The translations under genes and the position numbers were made by a program. The notes beneath the pieces were generated by a model that was given only the letters and a program-made list of their open reading frames with translations, did not search any database and was not told the origin of the DNA. DNA of 64,000 nucleotides. It comes from Methanosarcina horonobensis HB-1 = JCM 15518. Its GTDB lineage: Archaea; Halobacteriota; Methanosarcinia; Methanosarcinales; Methanosarcinaceae. Position 1 is the first letter of the stretch. Every line of letters starts with the position of its first letter. Of the stretch, positions 40,064 to 50,193 are shown piece after piece. Location: positions 1,591,036 to 1,655,035 of the forward strand of contig NZ_CP009516.1 in the NCBI RefSeq assembly GCF_000970285.1, read 5' to 3'.

Positions 40064-43000
40064 ATGTCCCTTTCTTCAGGAAATACTGATCCAGAGGAGT
40101 TTAAAAAGTTCCATCAGTTATTAACAAAAGGCAAACATGATTATCAGCCTTTTTATTTTCCTTTGGTCAAAAAAGGAAAAGACCCATTACCTGGAATAAG
40201 CTGGAAGAATAACAGAAAAACGTTTTCTGAAGCTTACAGCCTAATGGAAAAGGGATTTAATATCGGTATTGCAAGCACGGATAAAGATAACCTCTGCATA
40301 GTTGATATAGACAATCTGGAGGCAGTAGGAGAAGCTAAAACAACCTTAACAGTAAAATCCAGAAAACAAATTGGAAGGCACTGTTTTTATTTTACTGATG
40401 ACGAACCAGCACAGGGGGAAGGTGCAATATTTAAAAACAGTGCTAAACAGAACATAGCAACAGAGAAAGCAGGAGAAGTTCGTGCAAACTGGCAGTATGT
40501 TGTATGTTCGGGGTCATTCGTTCCTTGTTCAGAAGAGGAAATTAACAGGATTCCAGAGGAAGACCGCATACATGCTGGAAAGTACAGGCTCTGTTTAAAG
40601 TCTGATGTCTCGAATATAACTTATGAAGAGTTACCGGAAATATACAAGGCAACGCTAGAAGAAAGAAGAGCAACTGAAGTAGTTGCTAATATAAGGAAAA
40701 TAGAACAAAGGCAGTCTAAAAGCTGGGAGCAGGGGCAAAAAAATAAAAGTGCTCTGTTTGGTCTGGATATACATGATGTTACCGGAAGGAGCAACCAACC
40801 TGGGAAACGTTTTGAAATGTTTGCTGAGTTGCATGGTTCTGAAACGGGTAAAAATGCCAGCATTTCCGGGGATGTTTTGCACTGTTGGCGGCATAATGTC
40901 AGCCATAATGCTATAACTTATCTGGCGGTAGCCTCTGGGGTTTCTACATGTTCTAGGGCTGGCTTTCCACATGGTGGGGGAAGTTCAGGAGTAGACATAG
41001 AAGACCCATATACTCAGTTTACTATCTGGAAATATGCTAAAGATCATGGATATATTCCAAAAAGCGATCCTATACCCTCTAAAGCATTAATTTACTGCGC
41101 ACTGAATCAGAAGCTATGTACAAAGGAAGAAATAACCGATGGCTGGAAGCTCCCGGTATCTATCTATAACAAGGTTCTGGAAGACTGCAAGAAGGAGGGA
41201 ATAGAGACTGGAAGACAGCCAACAAAAGAAAAGAAAGGAAAACAGAAAATCAGTGAAGTTAGACCCGAAAAAATAAGCGTTCCTTTTGACGTAGTTGCAG
41301 AGCATATATTGAAGAATAATCATATTTTTTCAATGAGGGACAATAGGCAAATATACCTTTACAAAGACGGAGTTTACAAAAGCGAAGGCACTGAAGCAGT
41401 TTTAGATACTAAAATCAGGAACGTACACAATGAATATTATGTAAAATATTGGAATGAAGCTAACCCTGGATTTCCTTTAACTCATGTTTCAAAAGCTACG
41501 GCAAAATATGTAAGTGAGGTGCTGGCCTATATAAGATCTTATACTCACATTACACGTGACAGTATCGAAGAAAACCAGGACAAATATATTAACCTGAAAA
41601 ACGGGCTTTTCAATCTTGAAACGTGGGAACTTAAACCCCACACACCGGATATAAAATTGATTAGACAAATTCCGGTTTTCTATGACAAAGATGCAGAATG
41701 TCCTCAAATAAGCAAGTTTTTACATGATATAGTTTCAGAGCCGGATATAGATTTGTTGTGTGAGATTGCAGGCTATTGTTTAACTACGGATTGCTCTCAT
41801 CAAAAGGCGTTCATGCTCTATGGTGTCGGCTCAAACGGTAAAAGCGTGTTTCTTGCACTGTTAGAGGCGCTTGTTGGCGGAGAAAATACCTCCGCGGAGA
41901 GTCTGCAAAAACTTGAGTTCGATAAGTACAGGACCGCAAAACTATATGGAAAGCTGGTTAATATTTGTGGAGATATTCCTGACAGCAAAATGCATAAATC
42001 GGAAGTCTTCAAGAAGTTGACCAGCGGACTAGATCTGATAGACGGAGAGAATAAATATCAGGACTCTTTTCAGTTTCGCAATACAGCTAAGCTCGTTTTC
42101 TCAGCAAATGTGCTGCCAGAAGGGAAGAAAGATAAGGCATATTACCGCAGATGGGTTTTAGTTCGGTTCCCTAATAATTTTGAAGGTGGGAAGGAGGATA
42201 AAACGCTAATTACGAGGCTAAAAGATCCTGAAGAACTTTCGGGTTTTCTTAATCTTGCCCTTCAAGGACTTAAAAGACTTAAAGAAAATGGGAAATTCTC
42301 AAACGATAAATCTGTAGAAGATACTCAAAGGGAATATGAGTTTAATAGTAATCCAATAGCTGCTTTTATGGACGAGTGTACGAAAGGTAGCCAAGAAGAT
42401 ATAGATGCTATAATCCTTTACAGCACTTACGTGCTATGGGCTGAAGTCAACGATAAAAGGGTAACGCCTTTTAATCAATTTGGGAAAGAACTTAAAAAGT
42501 TAGGTTATGAAAATTACAGAGACAACGAGCCGGGGAAAAACTGTAGGAAAAAAATTACCCATTGGTGCAATATAGAAATCATTAAAGAGGCACAGGACAG
42601 GCTTAATTGGAAAAAAGACATAGAAGCCTGTCCTAAATATTTATTGGCGACTGATGCTGAAAAAATGCAATTAGGACAGGATGGACAGGCTTTACCCCTT
42701 CCTCAAACTTGTCTGGTAAATAAACCCTACTGTCATTCTTGTGTTTATTACACTGAAGATGCGAACATAAAAGGTAAAAATGAGAAAAAAATAGAAAACT
42801 CACTAACAAATAACCTTTATGCTTGTCCTAAAATGCATTTTTTCGATAACAAGAGAGTTAGGACAGGCTCACAGGATATACACATAGACGAGCCTGTCCT
42901 GACGCAAAAAAAGCTAATTTCTGAGCAACAAAATGAAGAATACAGTATGAAAAACCTAGAATATATCACGTCTTTCAGAGCTGATTTAAAAAAATTGGTG

Positions 43001-43144
43001 AGTAGTAGTCATAATCATTCAGTTGATAATATACCGAGTTTATTGGATGAGTTCAATAGAAGATATCCGGGATATAAACAGGTGTTAGGAAATCAGACTT
43101 TACTAGATGAAGCCGAAAGGCTCAGTAAATGGGGGTGGGAGTAA
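40064..43144 (+). CDS. PrimPol-D5 helicase replication protein
   Basis: A 1026-residue plasmid/virus replication protein. The N-terminus is a bifunctional primase-polymerase domain (about 10-200) with the metal-binding DID at 81-83. Next is a linker, then a D5_N-type region and a superfamily-3 helicase from about 540, with Walker A GVGSNGKS at 587-594, a B-like LVNICGDIP and motif C with the sensor Asn in LVFSANVLP. The C-terminal 250 residues contain Cys pairs (CHSC, CPKM) and are less conserved. Such proteins start and unwind replication of archaeal integrative plasmids and head-tail viruses, so the element could once replicate on its own. The intact frame suggests recent acquisition. Confidence 0.9.
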   Translation: MSLSSGNTDPEEFKKFHQLLTKGKHDYQPFYFPLVKKGKDPLPGISWKNNRKTFSEAYSLMEKGFNIGIASTDKDNLCIVDIDNLEAVGEAKTTLTVKSRKQIGRHCFYFTDDEPAQGEGAIFKNSAKQNIATEKAGEVRANWQYVVCSGSFVPCSEEEINRIPEEDRIHAGKYRLCLKSDVSNITYEELPEIYKATLEERRATEVVANIRKIEQRQSKSWEQGQKNKSALFGLDIHDVTGRSNQPGKRFEMFAELHGSETGKNASISGDVLHCWRHNVSHNAITYLAVASGVSTCSRAGFPHGGGSSGVDIEDPYTQFTIWKYAKDHGYIPKSDPIPSKALIYCALNQKLCTKEEITDGWKLPVSIYNKVLEDCKKEGIETGRQPTKEKKGKQKISEVRPEKISVPFDVVAEHILKNNHIFSMRDNRQIYLYKDGVYKSEGTEAVLDTKIRNVHNEYYVKYWNEANPGFPLTHVSKATAKYVSEVLAYIRSYTHITRDSIEENQDKYINLKNGLFNLETWELKPHTPDIKLIRQIPVFYDKDAECPQISKFLHDIVSEPDIDLLCEIAGYCLTTDCSHQKAFMLYGVGSNGKSVFLALLEALVGGENTSAESLQKLEFDKYRTAKLYGKLVNICGDIPDSKMHKSEVFKKLTSGLDLIDGENKYQDSFQFRNTAKLVFSANVLPEGKKDKAYYRRWVLVRFPNNFEGGKEDKTLITRLKDPEELSGFLNLALQGLKRLKENGKFSNDKSVEDTQREYEFNSNPIAAFMDECTKGSQEDIDAIILYSTYVLWAEVNDKRVTPFNQFGKELKKLGYENYRDNEPGKNCRKKITHWCNIEIIKEAQDRLNWKKDIEACPKYLLATDAEKMQLGQDGQALPLPQTCLVNKPYCHSCVYYTEDANIKGKNEKKIENSLTNNLYACPKMHFFDNKRVRTGSQDIHIDEPVLTQKKLISEQQNEEYSMKNLEYITSFRADLKKLVSSSHNHSVDNIPSLLDEFNRRYPGYKQVLGNQTLLDEAERLSKWGWE

Positions 43145-43262
43145 TTACTTTCCTCTTCCTTTATAGTACAATTTCTTCTCTATGTGTTAACGCCGTGAAC
43201 CTTATCAACTTATAAATAAAATGTTATGTCATATAAGAACCACTTGTATATAAAGAGAAAAT

Positions 43263-43547
43263 ATGAAAACCGATAACAATAGCCCACTAGTTCCTCTAAA
43301 TTTCTCCTCTAGGGATTCACTGTTAAATGCTAATTCTGAATTAATCGGACAGCTGCAGGATAGACTAAAAGCTAAACGTTTCAGGCCTCAGGAAGGAGAT
43401 GGTACAAAACTTGCGTATATTAGGGTATACCTCCAAGCTCTTCAGGTCCAAAATACAATTCTAAAGGATACTGAACTAGACGAAATCAAAAACGAAATCG
43501 AAGAGCTCAAAGAAGCTTTGAAATGTCAATCTAAAAGTAAAGCATGA
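43263..43547 (+). CDS. Small coiled-coil protein (94 aa)
   Basis: Residues 20-40 and 60-88 are heptad-like and charged (TELDEIKNEIEELKEALKCQ). No family recognised. It follows the PrimPol gene by 118 bases and precedes another helical protein by 31 bases, so it is probably part of the element's accessory operon. Confidence 0.6.
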   Translation: MKTDNNSPLVPLNFSSRDSLLNANSELIGQLQDRLKAKRFRPQEGDGTKLAYIRVYLQALQVQNTILKDTELDEIKNEIEELKEALKCQSKSKA

Positions 43548-43578
43548 ATTAAAAGAGCTCGCTTTAGGGGCTTAAAAT

Positions 43579-44022
43579 ATGAGATTGCAACAGATGAGAA
43601 GGGAAGTACAAGAGCTCAGGAAAGCCATAATACCACCAAATAGATCAAGCGAAAATTTATTGCCCACTCCTGAGTTCTTGCGATGCTCTAAAGAGCTTGA
43701 GATGGCACAGGCAAGATCTAGGCAGCGGTTAATAGATAATGGAATATCTGAATCCGAACTACTTGAACGCGAACGCAGGGGCTTAATCTGTGATGCTGAA
43801 GTCATGAAAGTACGTCATAATTTGTTAAGGGCTGCATGGAACGCAAAAAATTTGGATGATCCACAAATAAAAATTAATTATCTTTTCGATTGCCCGGTAG
43901 AGGTTGAGAATTACAAAAAAGCATTTGATAAAATGAATGCGTTATTAAACAAAGATAGAACTCCTGAAGTTGTTAACGCAGAGAAAGAATTATTTCAAAT
44001 AATGCAAGACGCAGGTAGATGA
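43579..44022 (+). CDS. Hypothetical helical protein (147 aa)
   Basis: Charged and largely helical (LQQMRREVQELRKAI at the start, then SRQRLIDNGISESELLERER), without membrane segments or recognised motifs. It is the last gene in the run PrimPol, coiled-coil protein, this gene. The gap after it (44023-44258) has no gene and may contain the border of the integrated element. Confidence 0.6.
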   Translation: MRLQQMRREVQELRKAIIPPNRSSENLLPTPEFLRCSKELEMAQARSRQRLIDNGISESELLERERRGLICDAEVMKVRHNLLRAAWNAKNLDDPQIKINYLFDCPVEVENYKKAFDKMNALLNKDRTPEVVNAEKELFQIMQDAGR

Positions 44023-44258
44023 GGTTTTATTATTGTCAGTCTACTCTGTAAAAACCATTTTTTAATAAATCTTTAGCATAGTTTTTGTATTTTCGGTTGT
44101 ATACTGCTACGCAGTTGACGATTTCAGAATAAAATCTCTATACTTTTATGTCAGAAGAATTTAAGTATTGATGTCAATGCTAACCTAGCAAAGAGAAATA
44201 TGATCGGTACAAATACATAAGAAGAATTTGATGCTGAAATTTAAAGACTGGTGAATAA

Positions 44259-44468
44259 ATGACCCCTGAACTTGTTAAATGTCCTCGCTGCGGGTACAAG
44301 TACCGCACAGATGTAAAAAAAGTTATTGAAGACGGGGAAACTGTTGCAGTACGCCTCGGATTTTCTGATATTAAAAAGCTATTAAGCCGAAAAACTACCA
44401 AAAGCCTGAATTTAGACCTTATCTGCCCCAATTGTAAGAAAGAATTTGAATGGAAAGTGAAAACGTGA
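44259..44468 (+). CDS. Zinc-ribbon protein, first gene of the ribbon/membrane/CHAT module
   Basis: 69 residues with two CxxC knuckles (CPRCGY at 8-13 and CPNCKK near 56-61), the plan of a zinc ribbon. The middle is a helix-rich linker (VIEDGETVAVRLGFSDIKKL). GGTGA before the ATG supports the start. Its last 19 bases overlap the next gene, a membrane protein, so the two are coupled. A broken homologue sits at 50654-50445 in the same relation to another membrane-protein remnant and a CHAT gene, so this is a conserved partner, not a chance neighbour. The ribbon may bind nucleic acid or act as an adaptor. Confidence 0.75.
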   Translation: MTPELVKCPRCGYKYRTDVKKVIEDGETVAVRLGFSDIKKLLSRKTTKSLNLDLICPNCKKEFEWKVKT

Positions 44469-44938
44469 CTGAGGAAGAGGTTGAGAGCACAGGTGATGAG
44501 GAAGATATTCCTTTTATTCCTACCGAGCCCAATTCTTTCTGGAAGAAGAATGCTGAAAAGATAGTAGGGGAATCTATTTCGGTTGTGGAAGATACGGCAA
44601 AACAGTTTGTTGTCGTCACAGGGCTACTTCAGGGGATCTATTTTCACGCAATCACATTTTCTGATATCAAAGGTACAGGGGGATACTCGACCTTAATATA
44701 CATGGCTCCTCTTATTCTATGGTTTTTGAGCCTTATTTTTGCAGTGATGGTTCTTCTCAGGAATAGATACATGATTAACATAAATTCTACCAGTGACTCA
44801 AAGGAAAAATTCGAGGAAATGGTAAACACTAAGTACACGTATATCCAGATTTCAGGTGGGTTCTTGGTTCTCAGTTTTTTGGCACTAGCTATTGCTGTTT
44901 TGCATTACTTGGATATTGTCCCTATTGGGACATCGTGA
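44450..44938 (+). CDS. Two-TM membrane protein of the ribbon/membrane/CHAT module
   Basis: 162 residues. An acidic N-terminus (EEEVESTGDEEDIPFIPTEP) leads to an amphipathic segment, then two strong hydrophobic helices at about 82-106 and 130-152. The conserved core FWKKNAEKIVGESISVVEDT is nearly identical in the truncated homologue at 50463-50194. It overlaps the zinc-ribbon gene. A membrane partner for a CHAT protease/STAND protein could be the cleavage target or a membrane-damaging effector, by analogy with other caspase-like defence systems. That role is inferred. Confidence 0.72.
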   Translation: MESENVTEEEVESTGDEEDIPFIPTEPNSFWKKNAEKIVGESISVVEDTAKQFVVVTGLLQGIYFHAITFSDIKGTGGYSTLIYMAPLILWFLSLIFAVMVLLRNRYMININSTSDSKEKFEEMVNTKYTYIQISGGFLVLSFLALAIAVLHYLDIVPIGTS

Positions 44939-45123
44939 GTTGATATCCTTTAATTTTGTATTTTAAGTTCCAAGCTTTATCTTTATTAAACAAACTTAGC
45001 CTTTTATAGATATTATCGGATTTATAGCAGCCTCTATTAATTTTTCAGATATGTTTTATTATACTTAATTTATAATATCTGCTTTAAATTTATTATGTTC
45101 AAATAGTGGTTGGTGGTTTTTTG

Positions 45124-45455
45124 GAGTATTCTCCTCTCTATTTTCAGATTACCCGATCCCTGAATTTCCTTCTTATCCTATCATGCCTCAATTCTGGAGG
45201 ATGGGGATGTTGTAGCAAGCAGTGATTTCGAACTCAGACAAGATTTGAGACTTCATCAGGTGCTTAAAAGTATAGAAAGGGCAGTTACTGAAAGTCCAGA
45301 GGAATCAAAGAGACAGAACGAGAAAATATAATCATGGGAAGTAAGGGAGAGAAGAGCCAAACATTGAATTTGAGAAAATGTTCTACAACAGAGTGCTTTC
45401 TAAAGGACTCAGCGATTATTTCAACAAATCAATAAGGAAGTTCAAGGTAAAGCAT
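45124..45455 (+). pseudogene. 5' stub of a third CHAT-STAND-TPR gene
   Basis: On the plus strand the sequence can be aligned with the first 90 codons of the two intact minus-strand CHAT genes, for example HASILEDGDVVASSDFELRQ against RASILENGDTKVTQSFELRH, and NIEFEKMFYNRVLSKGLSDY against HIEFGKMLYNTVFSGELGDY. Stops and frame changes interrupt it, and it ends 17 bases before the 3' end of the convergent CHAT gene. It follows the intact ribbon and membrane genes, so this copy of the module has lost its protease. Confidence 0.7.
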
Positions 45456-45471
45456 ATTGAGGAGTCGTCTT

Positions 45472-48400
45472 TTACCCTTGATTTAAAAAATTTCTAAATA
45501 TTTTCCACCATTTTCTATTTTTCTCCTCCCTCATTTCCGCTGTTTTCCTCTCAGCCCTCAGCCCAATTTTTTCTTCCCTTTTTTCCTCCATTTTTCCTTC
45601 TAATCTTTCAATATCTTTTCTTGCCATCTCTATATATGGAGATCCTAACTTCTCAAATATTTCAAACGCAGTGGAAGAAGCTTGAATGGCAAGTTTATAT
45701 TCTTCTCTCTTTTCGTATATTCTCCCTATCTGCCCTAATGTTGATGCAATTCCGCTTTTGTTCCCCAATTCTTCAAACATTACCAGTGCTTGGTTAAACT
45801 TTTTCATCGCTTCTTCATAGTTGCTCTGATTCTGATGAATCATTCCAATCGCGTGCAGAATTGCTGCAATTTCCCCTTTATCTCCCAACTCCTCTTGAAT
45901 TTTCAGTGCTTGGTTAAACTTTTTCACTGCTTCTTCATAGTTGCGTTGATCCTGATCAATCATTCCAAGCACGTGTAATGTTTTCGCAGCTCCATTTTTA
46001 TCCCCAAGATCTTCAAAATATTTCAGGGCTTCATTTAAATTTTTCGCTGCTTCTCCATAGTTTTCCTTCTCTTCATGAATAATTCCAAGTATGAAAAATA
46101 TCTGTTCGATTTCACTTTTGTCTCCTAGTTCTTCTTTAATTTCCAGAGATTGGTTACATAATTTCACTGCATATTCATAGTTTCCCTGGAGATAATGAAT
46201 TTTTCCAAGCGCGTACAGTATTTGTGAAATCTTACTTTTGTCCCCTAATTCTTTAAATATTTGTAGAGAATGTTTTAACTTTTCAAATGCTTCTTTATAG
46301 TTTCCACAATGCTGATCAATCAATCCAAGCTGGCACATTGCTACTGCAATTCCGTGTCTGTTCCCCACTTCTTCTGCAATTTCCAGAGACTCGTTATACT
46401 TTTTGATTGCTTTTGCATATTCATTCTGAAGATAGTAGATATTCGCAAGCTTGTAAAATGCTGACCCAATTAAGTATTTATTCCCCAGTTCCTCTGCACT
46501 TTTTAGAAATTGGCTATAGTTTTTAATCGCTCCTTCATAATCTCCCTGGTCCTGATGAATAGATCCAAGCTGGTCTGATGTTACTGCAATTCCACTTTTG
46601 TCCTCTAGTTCTTCAAACATTTTTAGGGCTTGGTTATAATTTTTTACTGATTCCTGCAAATCACCTAGAATGTAGTGAATATTTCCAAGTTGGTGTAATG
46701 TATCAGCGATTTCTTTTTTGTTTCCCAGCTCTTCAAATTTATCCAGACACTGGATATAAATTCTCCCTGCTTCTTCATAATTTCCATGTAGAAAATGAAT
46801 ATTTCCAAGCCTATCAAGCGTCGTTGCAATATCACTTATGTTTTTTAGTTCCTTTTTAATTTCTAAGGATTTACTATAACTGTCTATAGCCCCTTCATAG
46901 TTATTTTGTTTAAAATTCGCTTCACCGAGACGATCTAATAATTCCATGATTTCTATTTTGTTTTCAACTTCCGGATATATTTTTAGAGAATCTTCATACA
47001 TACTTACTGCTTCTCTGTAGTTACCTTCTTTGTAGTGGATCCTTCCAAGCTGGTATAATATTTTTGAAATTCCTCTTCTGTCTCCTATTTCTTTTTTTAA
47101 TTTCAGGGATTGTTTATACATTTTTGCTGCTTCTTCATATTTCCCCTGTGAATAATTTAAATTTCCAATTTGGAGCATTGTTATTGAAATTCCGTATTTA
47201 TTTCTCATCATTTCTGAAATTTCGAGAGATTGGTAATAGTACTTTTCTGCTTCTTCATAATTTCCTTGATCCTGATAAATCATCCCAAATGAATGAAATA
47301 CTTCTGAAATTCCACCCTTATCTCCAAGTTCCTCAAATATTTCCAGAGCTTGGTTATACTTTTTCATGGCTTCTTCGTAATTTCCCTGATGATAATGAAC
47401 GCTTCCAAGCTGGTAAAGTGCTCCTACAATTATATCCTTGCTTCCTATATCTTTTTGAATTTCAAGAACTTGGTTATATATATTCATCGCTTCTTCATAT
47501 TCTCCTCTATGCTCATGGACTATTCCGATATGATTCAATAATAGCGAAACTCCTCCTTTGTTTCCTGACTCTTCACATGTATTTTTTGCTTGGTTATATA
47601 TTTTATATGCTGTTTTCACATCTCCGAGACGATCAAAAATCATAGCAAGGGAAACTTCAGCGACCATTTTTTCTTCATCAGAAACTGTTTTAATGGATTC
47701 ATTCAAGAGACTCATTGATAGTTCAATGTAACCCCAACGGATTAGAGCATCTACAATTGTTAATACAATATGAGAGGCACATTCCCATTCCTCTGCTTGA
47801 AAATAGTAATCTCGCGCTCTCAGAATATCCCATATGTTTTTATTTTGATCTGCAAGATTTTCGTAATATTTGGCGGCTCTAAGAAGTAACTTCTTTTTAT
47901 CCAATGTTTCTTCTTTCAGCTTATTCTGAGCGAAATCTCTAACAATTGTATGTTCAGTATAAACTTTTCGATTATACACTTCTTCCTTTGAAAATAAACC
48001 CCGTTGGATTAGTTTCTGCAGTAGTTCTCCAACAAAAGGACTTTCATCAATTTCATCTCCTATAATCCACGATAAAGCTTCAACAGTGACTGCTTCTTCA
48101 TAAACTGAAGCGTAAAGAAAAAGTTTTTTAGTATCTGAATCCAGTTTCGAAAAAGATTTCTCCAGTAGAGTAAACTCAATTAATTCCTTTTTCAGAGATT
48201 GTAGGTCCAGTAGTAAGTCATCTACACCTTGAACAGAAGCAAGCCTTGCAAACTGTCCAACTGCCCAGGGGTTTCCACCTATTACATCATAGAGCTGCTT
48301 CTTTTTCTGGAGATCAAGAGTTGCAAGTTCATTATAATTATTCATCAGCCAGTTAGTCTGAGGGAAATGGAGTTCGGAAAGAGAAATATGTTCAATGCTT

Positions 48401-50064
48401 TCAGACAGCTTGCTTTCCATAGGATCGAAATCATAACGAGATGTTATGATGACTTTTGTATTGCTGATGGTGTTGTTCAGGAGGTACAGAATGAATGCTT
48501 TAAGTTCAGGGTTTTGAATTTCATTCCTGTCCTCGCTCAAGCAGTCTTCAAAACTGTCGAATATTATTAAGAAACGAAAATGGTTAAGTATACCTACTAG
48601 TACAGAGCTTTTAACCTCAAAAGATACCTGCTGATTGATAATCTGGCTAAGCTCATACCTTCCGTTCATTATAAGAAAGTCGTTTACCTTAGTAAGAATA
48701 TCTTCGGGTCTGGTACTCGAAGTACATTTCATTCCAAAAGTTCCGTCAAAGTACTCACCCATCTTTTGCTCAAATCTGGTTGCAAAAGCAGTTTTCCCTA
48801 TACCGCCAAAGCCATGAATAATTGCAGCTCTTTTTAAATCGGACTTAAAACATTTTTCAAGAATATGAAGCTCTTTTCTTCTGGCAACAAAACCCTTGTT
48901 CATCCTAGGTATATCTAACAATAACTTAGGTTTTATTGCAAATTCTGTGGGCTCTGGTTTAGAGTCTTTCACTTGTATACAATTATAATCTGATAGGTAC
49001 AGCACCGGCGTTCCAAAATCAAAGCCATTACTCTTTTCCGAGATATTTATTTCAATCCGGGCTTCTTTTAAAGCAAGGTCTACAGTTTTTCCGCTTGCAA
49101 TTGTCTTATAAAAAACAGATGCAAATTTTATTGCTATATCATCAAGTACTGAATATTGCATTGCCACGACAGCAGGAATTCCCTTTTTGGAAAGCATACT
49201 GGCTACATCATCAAAAGCTTCTTTATTTGAGCCTTTGGCCGATTCACAAGAACTAAGAACTACAAGCCTTATACCCATGTCTGAAAAGAGCTCAGCAAGA
49301 GTAATATTGTCTTCAAGCTTTGCTTTCCTGTCTTCGGTCTCGAGTATAAGATATCCTTTTCCATCAATGTTAGTCCCGTGTCCAGTGAAATGCACTATGT
49401 GATAGTTTCGCTCATTCAAGTAATTCTGGATGGTTTCAACAGTCGCGTCTTCTGTAAAATCCACTCTTATCTTATGGTCTCTTTGGAGCTTGTCCACAGC
49501 TTCTAGAATGATTTTCTGTTCTTTTTCAATGTTCAGGGGAGTAATCTTGGTATCATCTGGACTTGAGATTACTACAAGCATTCGGAGAATGGAATCCAGA
49601 GGCTTAGATTCTGTCTTCTTTATCCCAACCGGAAGCCTTGAGAGCAAAAACCTTCTCTTTGTGATTAAAAAGTCATCTTCGTCGTGGAGATATTCCCATG
49701 GTAATGCTGCAATATCAGGAACATCTTCACCGAATCTCATGGAAATCCTGAGCCCACAATTTTCATCCTGTGATTCTCTGGAACGTTTGTCGAAATAATC
49801 TCCCAGTTCTCCCGAAAATACAGTATTGTACAACATTTTTCCAAATTCTATATGAGTTATCTCCTCAGGCTGAGGTCTTGGAACTATAGCTTTCTTCTCA
49901 AGTTGATCCAGCATTTGAATAAGTTTAAGATCATGTCTGAGTTCAAAACTCTGAGTAACTTTAGTATCTCCGTTTTCCAAAATTGAAGCCCTATATAGAT
50001 TATGTGAACCTTCAGGTTCTTTTGTAATCTGCAGATCAAGAGAATAATAGTCCAGAATAATCAC
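45472..50064 (-). CDS. CHAT protease / STAND NTPase / TPR protein (1530 aa)
   Basis: Three parts. A caspase-like CHAT domain (about 70-365) has the His-Cys dyad His229 (HFTGHG) and Cys273 (LSSCES). A STAND/NB-ARC-type NTPase (about 390-700) has Walker A GFGGIGKT at 418-425 and Walker B FLIIFDSFED. A long array of about 17 TPRs of 40 residues (about 800-1480) is followed by a charged, coiled C-terminus. Such proteins are expected to sense a trigger through the TPRs, oligomerise and activate the protease. The start is GTG at 50064, embedded in AAAAGGTGATTATT, so the ribosome site and start codon overlap. It is last in the order CHAT paralogue, broken ribbon, broken membrane gene, this gene. The TPR region repeats with a 120-base period. 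Confidence 0.88.
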   Translation of the reverse strand: MIILDYYSLDLQITKEPEGSHNLYRASILENGDTKVTQSFELRHDLKLIQMLDQLEKKAIVPRPQPEEITHIEFGKMLYNTVFSGELGDYFDKRSRESQDENCGLRISMRFGEDVPDIAALPWEYLHDEDDFLITKRRFLLSRLPVGIKKTESKPLDSILRMLVVISSPDDTKITPLNIEKEQKIILEAVDKLQRDHKIRVDFTEDATVETIQNYLNERNYHIVHFTGHGTNIDGKGYLILETEDRKAKLEDNITLAELFSDMGIRLVVLSSCESAKGSNKEAFDDVASMLSKKGIPAVVAMQYSVLDDIAIKFASVFYKTIASGKTVDLALKEARIEINISEKSNGFDFGTPVLYLSDYNCIQVKDSKPEPTEFAIKPKLLLDIPRMNKGFVARRKELHILEKCFKSDLKRAAIIHGFGGIGKTAFATRFEQKMGEYFDGTFGMKCTSSTRPEDILTKVNDFLIMNGRYELSQIINQQVSFEVKSSVLVGILNHFRFLIIFDSFEDCLSEDRNEIQNPELKAFILYLLNNTISNTKVIITSRYDFDPMESKLSESIEHISLSELHFPQTNWLMNNYNELATLDLQKKKQLYDVIGGNPWAVGQFARLASVQGVDDLLLDLQSLKKELIEFTLLEKSFSKLDSDTKKLFLYASVYEEAVTVEALSWIIGDEIDESPFVGELLQKLIQRGLFSKEEVYNRKVYTEHTIVRDFAQNKLKEETLDKKKLLLRAAKYYENLADQNKNIWDILRARDYYFQAEEWECASHIVLTIVDALIRWGYIELSMSLLNESIKTVSDEEKMVAEVSLAMIFDRLGDVKTAYKIYNQAKNTCEESGNKGGVSLLLNHIGIVHEHRGEYEEAMNIYNQVLEIQKDIGSKDIIVGALYQLGSVHYHQGNYEEAMKKYNQALEIFEELGDKGGISEVFHSFGMIYQDQGNYEEAEKYYYQSLEISEMMRNKYGISITMLQIGNLNYSQGKYEEAAKMYKQSLKLKKEIGDRRGISKILYQLGRIHYKEGNYREAVSMYEDSLKIYPEVENKIEIMELLDRLGEANFKQNNYEGAIDSYSKSLEIKKELKNISDIATTLDRLGNIHFLHGNYEEAGRIYIQCLDKFEELGNKKEIADTLHQLGNIHYILGDLQESVKNYNQALKMFEELEDKSGIAVTSDQLGSIHQDQGDYEGAIKNYSQFLKSAEELGNKYLIGSAFYKLANIYYLQNEYAKAIKKYNESLEIAEEVGNRHGIAVAMCQLGLIDQHCGNYKEAFEKLKHSLQIFKELGDKSKISQILYALGKIHYLQGNYEYAVKLCNQSLEIKEELGDKSEIEQIFFILGIIHEEKENYGEAAKNLNEALKYFEDLGDKNGAAKTLHVLGMIDQDQRNYEEAVKKFNQALKIQEELGDKGEIAAILHAIGMIHQNQSNYEEAMKKFNQALVMFEELGNKSGIASTLGQIGRIYEKREEYKLAIQASSTAFEIFEKLGSPYIEMARKDIERLEGKMEEKREEKIGLRAERKTAEMREEKNRKWWKIFRNFLNQG

Positions 50065-50142
50065 CTTTTCAGAAAAAAACGTCTGAAATTATCAAATTTA
50101 TAGTTATTGTTTCTTGCCCGAATTAAAATATAAAAGGAAATT
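49805..50142 (-). repeat. 338-bp segment nearly identical to 53951-54287
   Basis: The promoter and first 86 codons of the two CHAT genes differ at only about ten positions by eye. Beyond this segment the genes diverge strongly. Both copies share the TATA element (minus strand, about 50136-50127 and 54282-54271). The sharp edges suggest recent gene conversion or a partial duplication. Confidence 0.75.
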
Positions 50143-50193
50143 GTTTTCTATGAAAAACAAGGTATAGATAAAAATTTTAAGCTGACAATCTGG

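Noticed and set aside
46578-47645. Long plus-strand frames opposite the TPR array of the CHAT gene
   Set aside because: They are antisense shadows produced by the 120-bp coding periodicity and have no ribosome sites.
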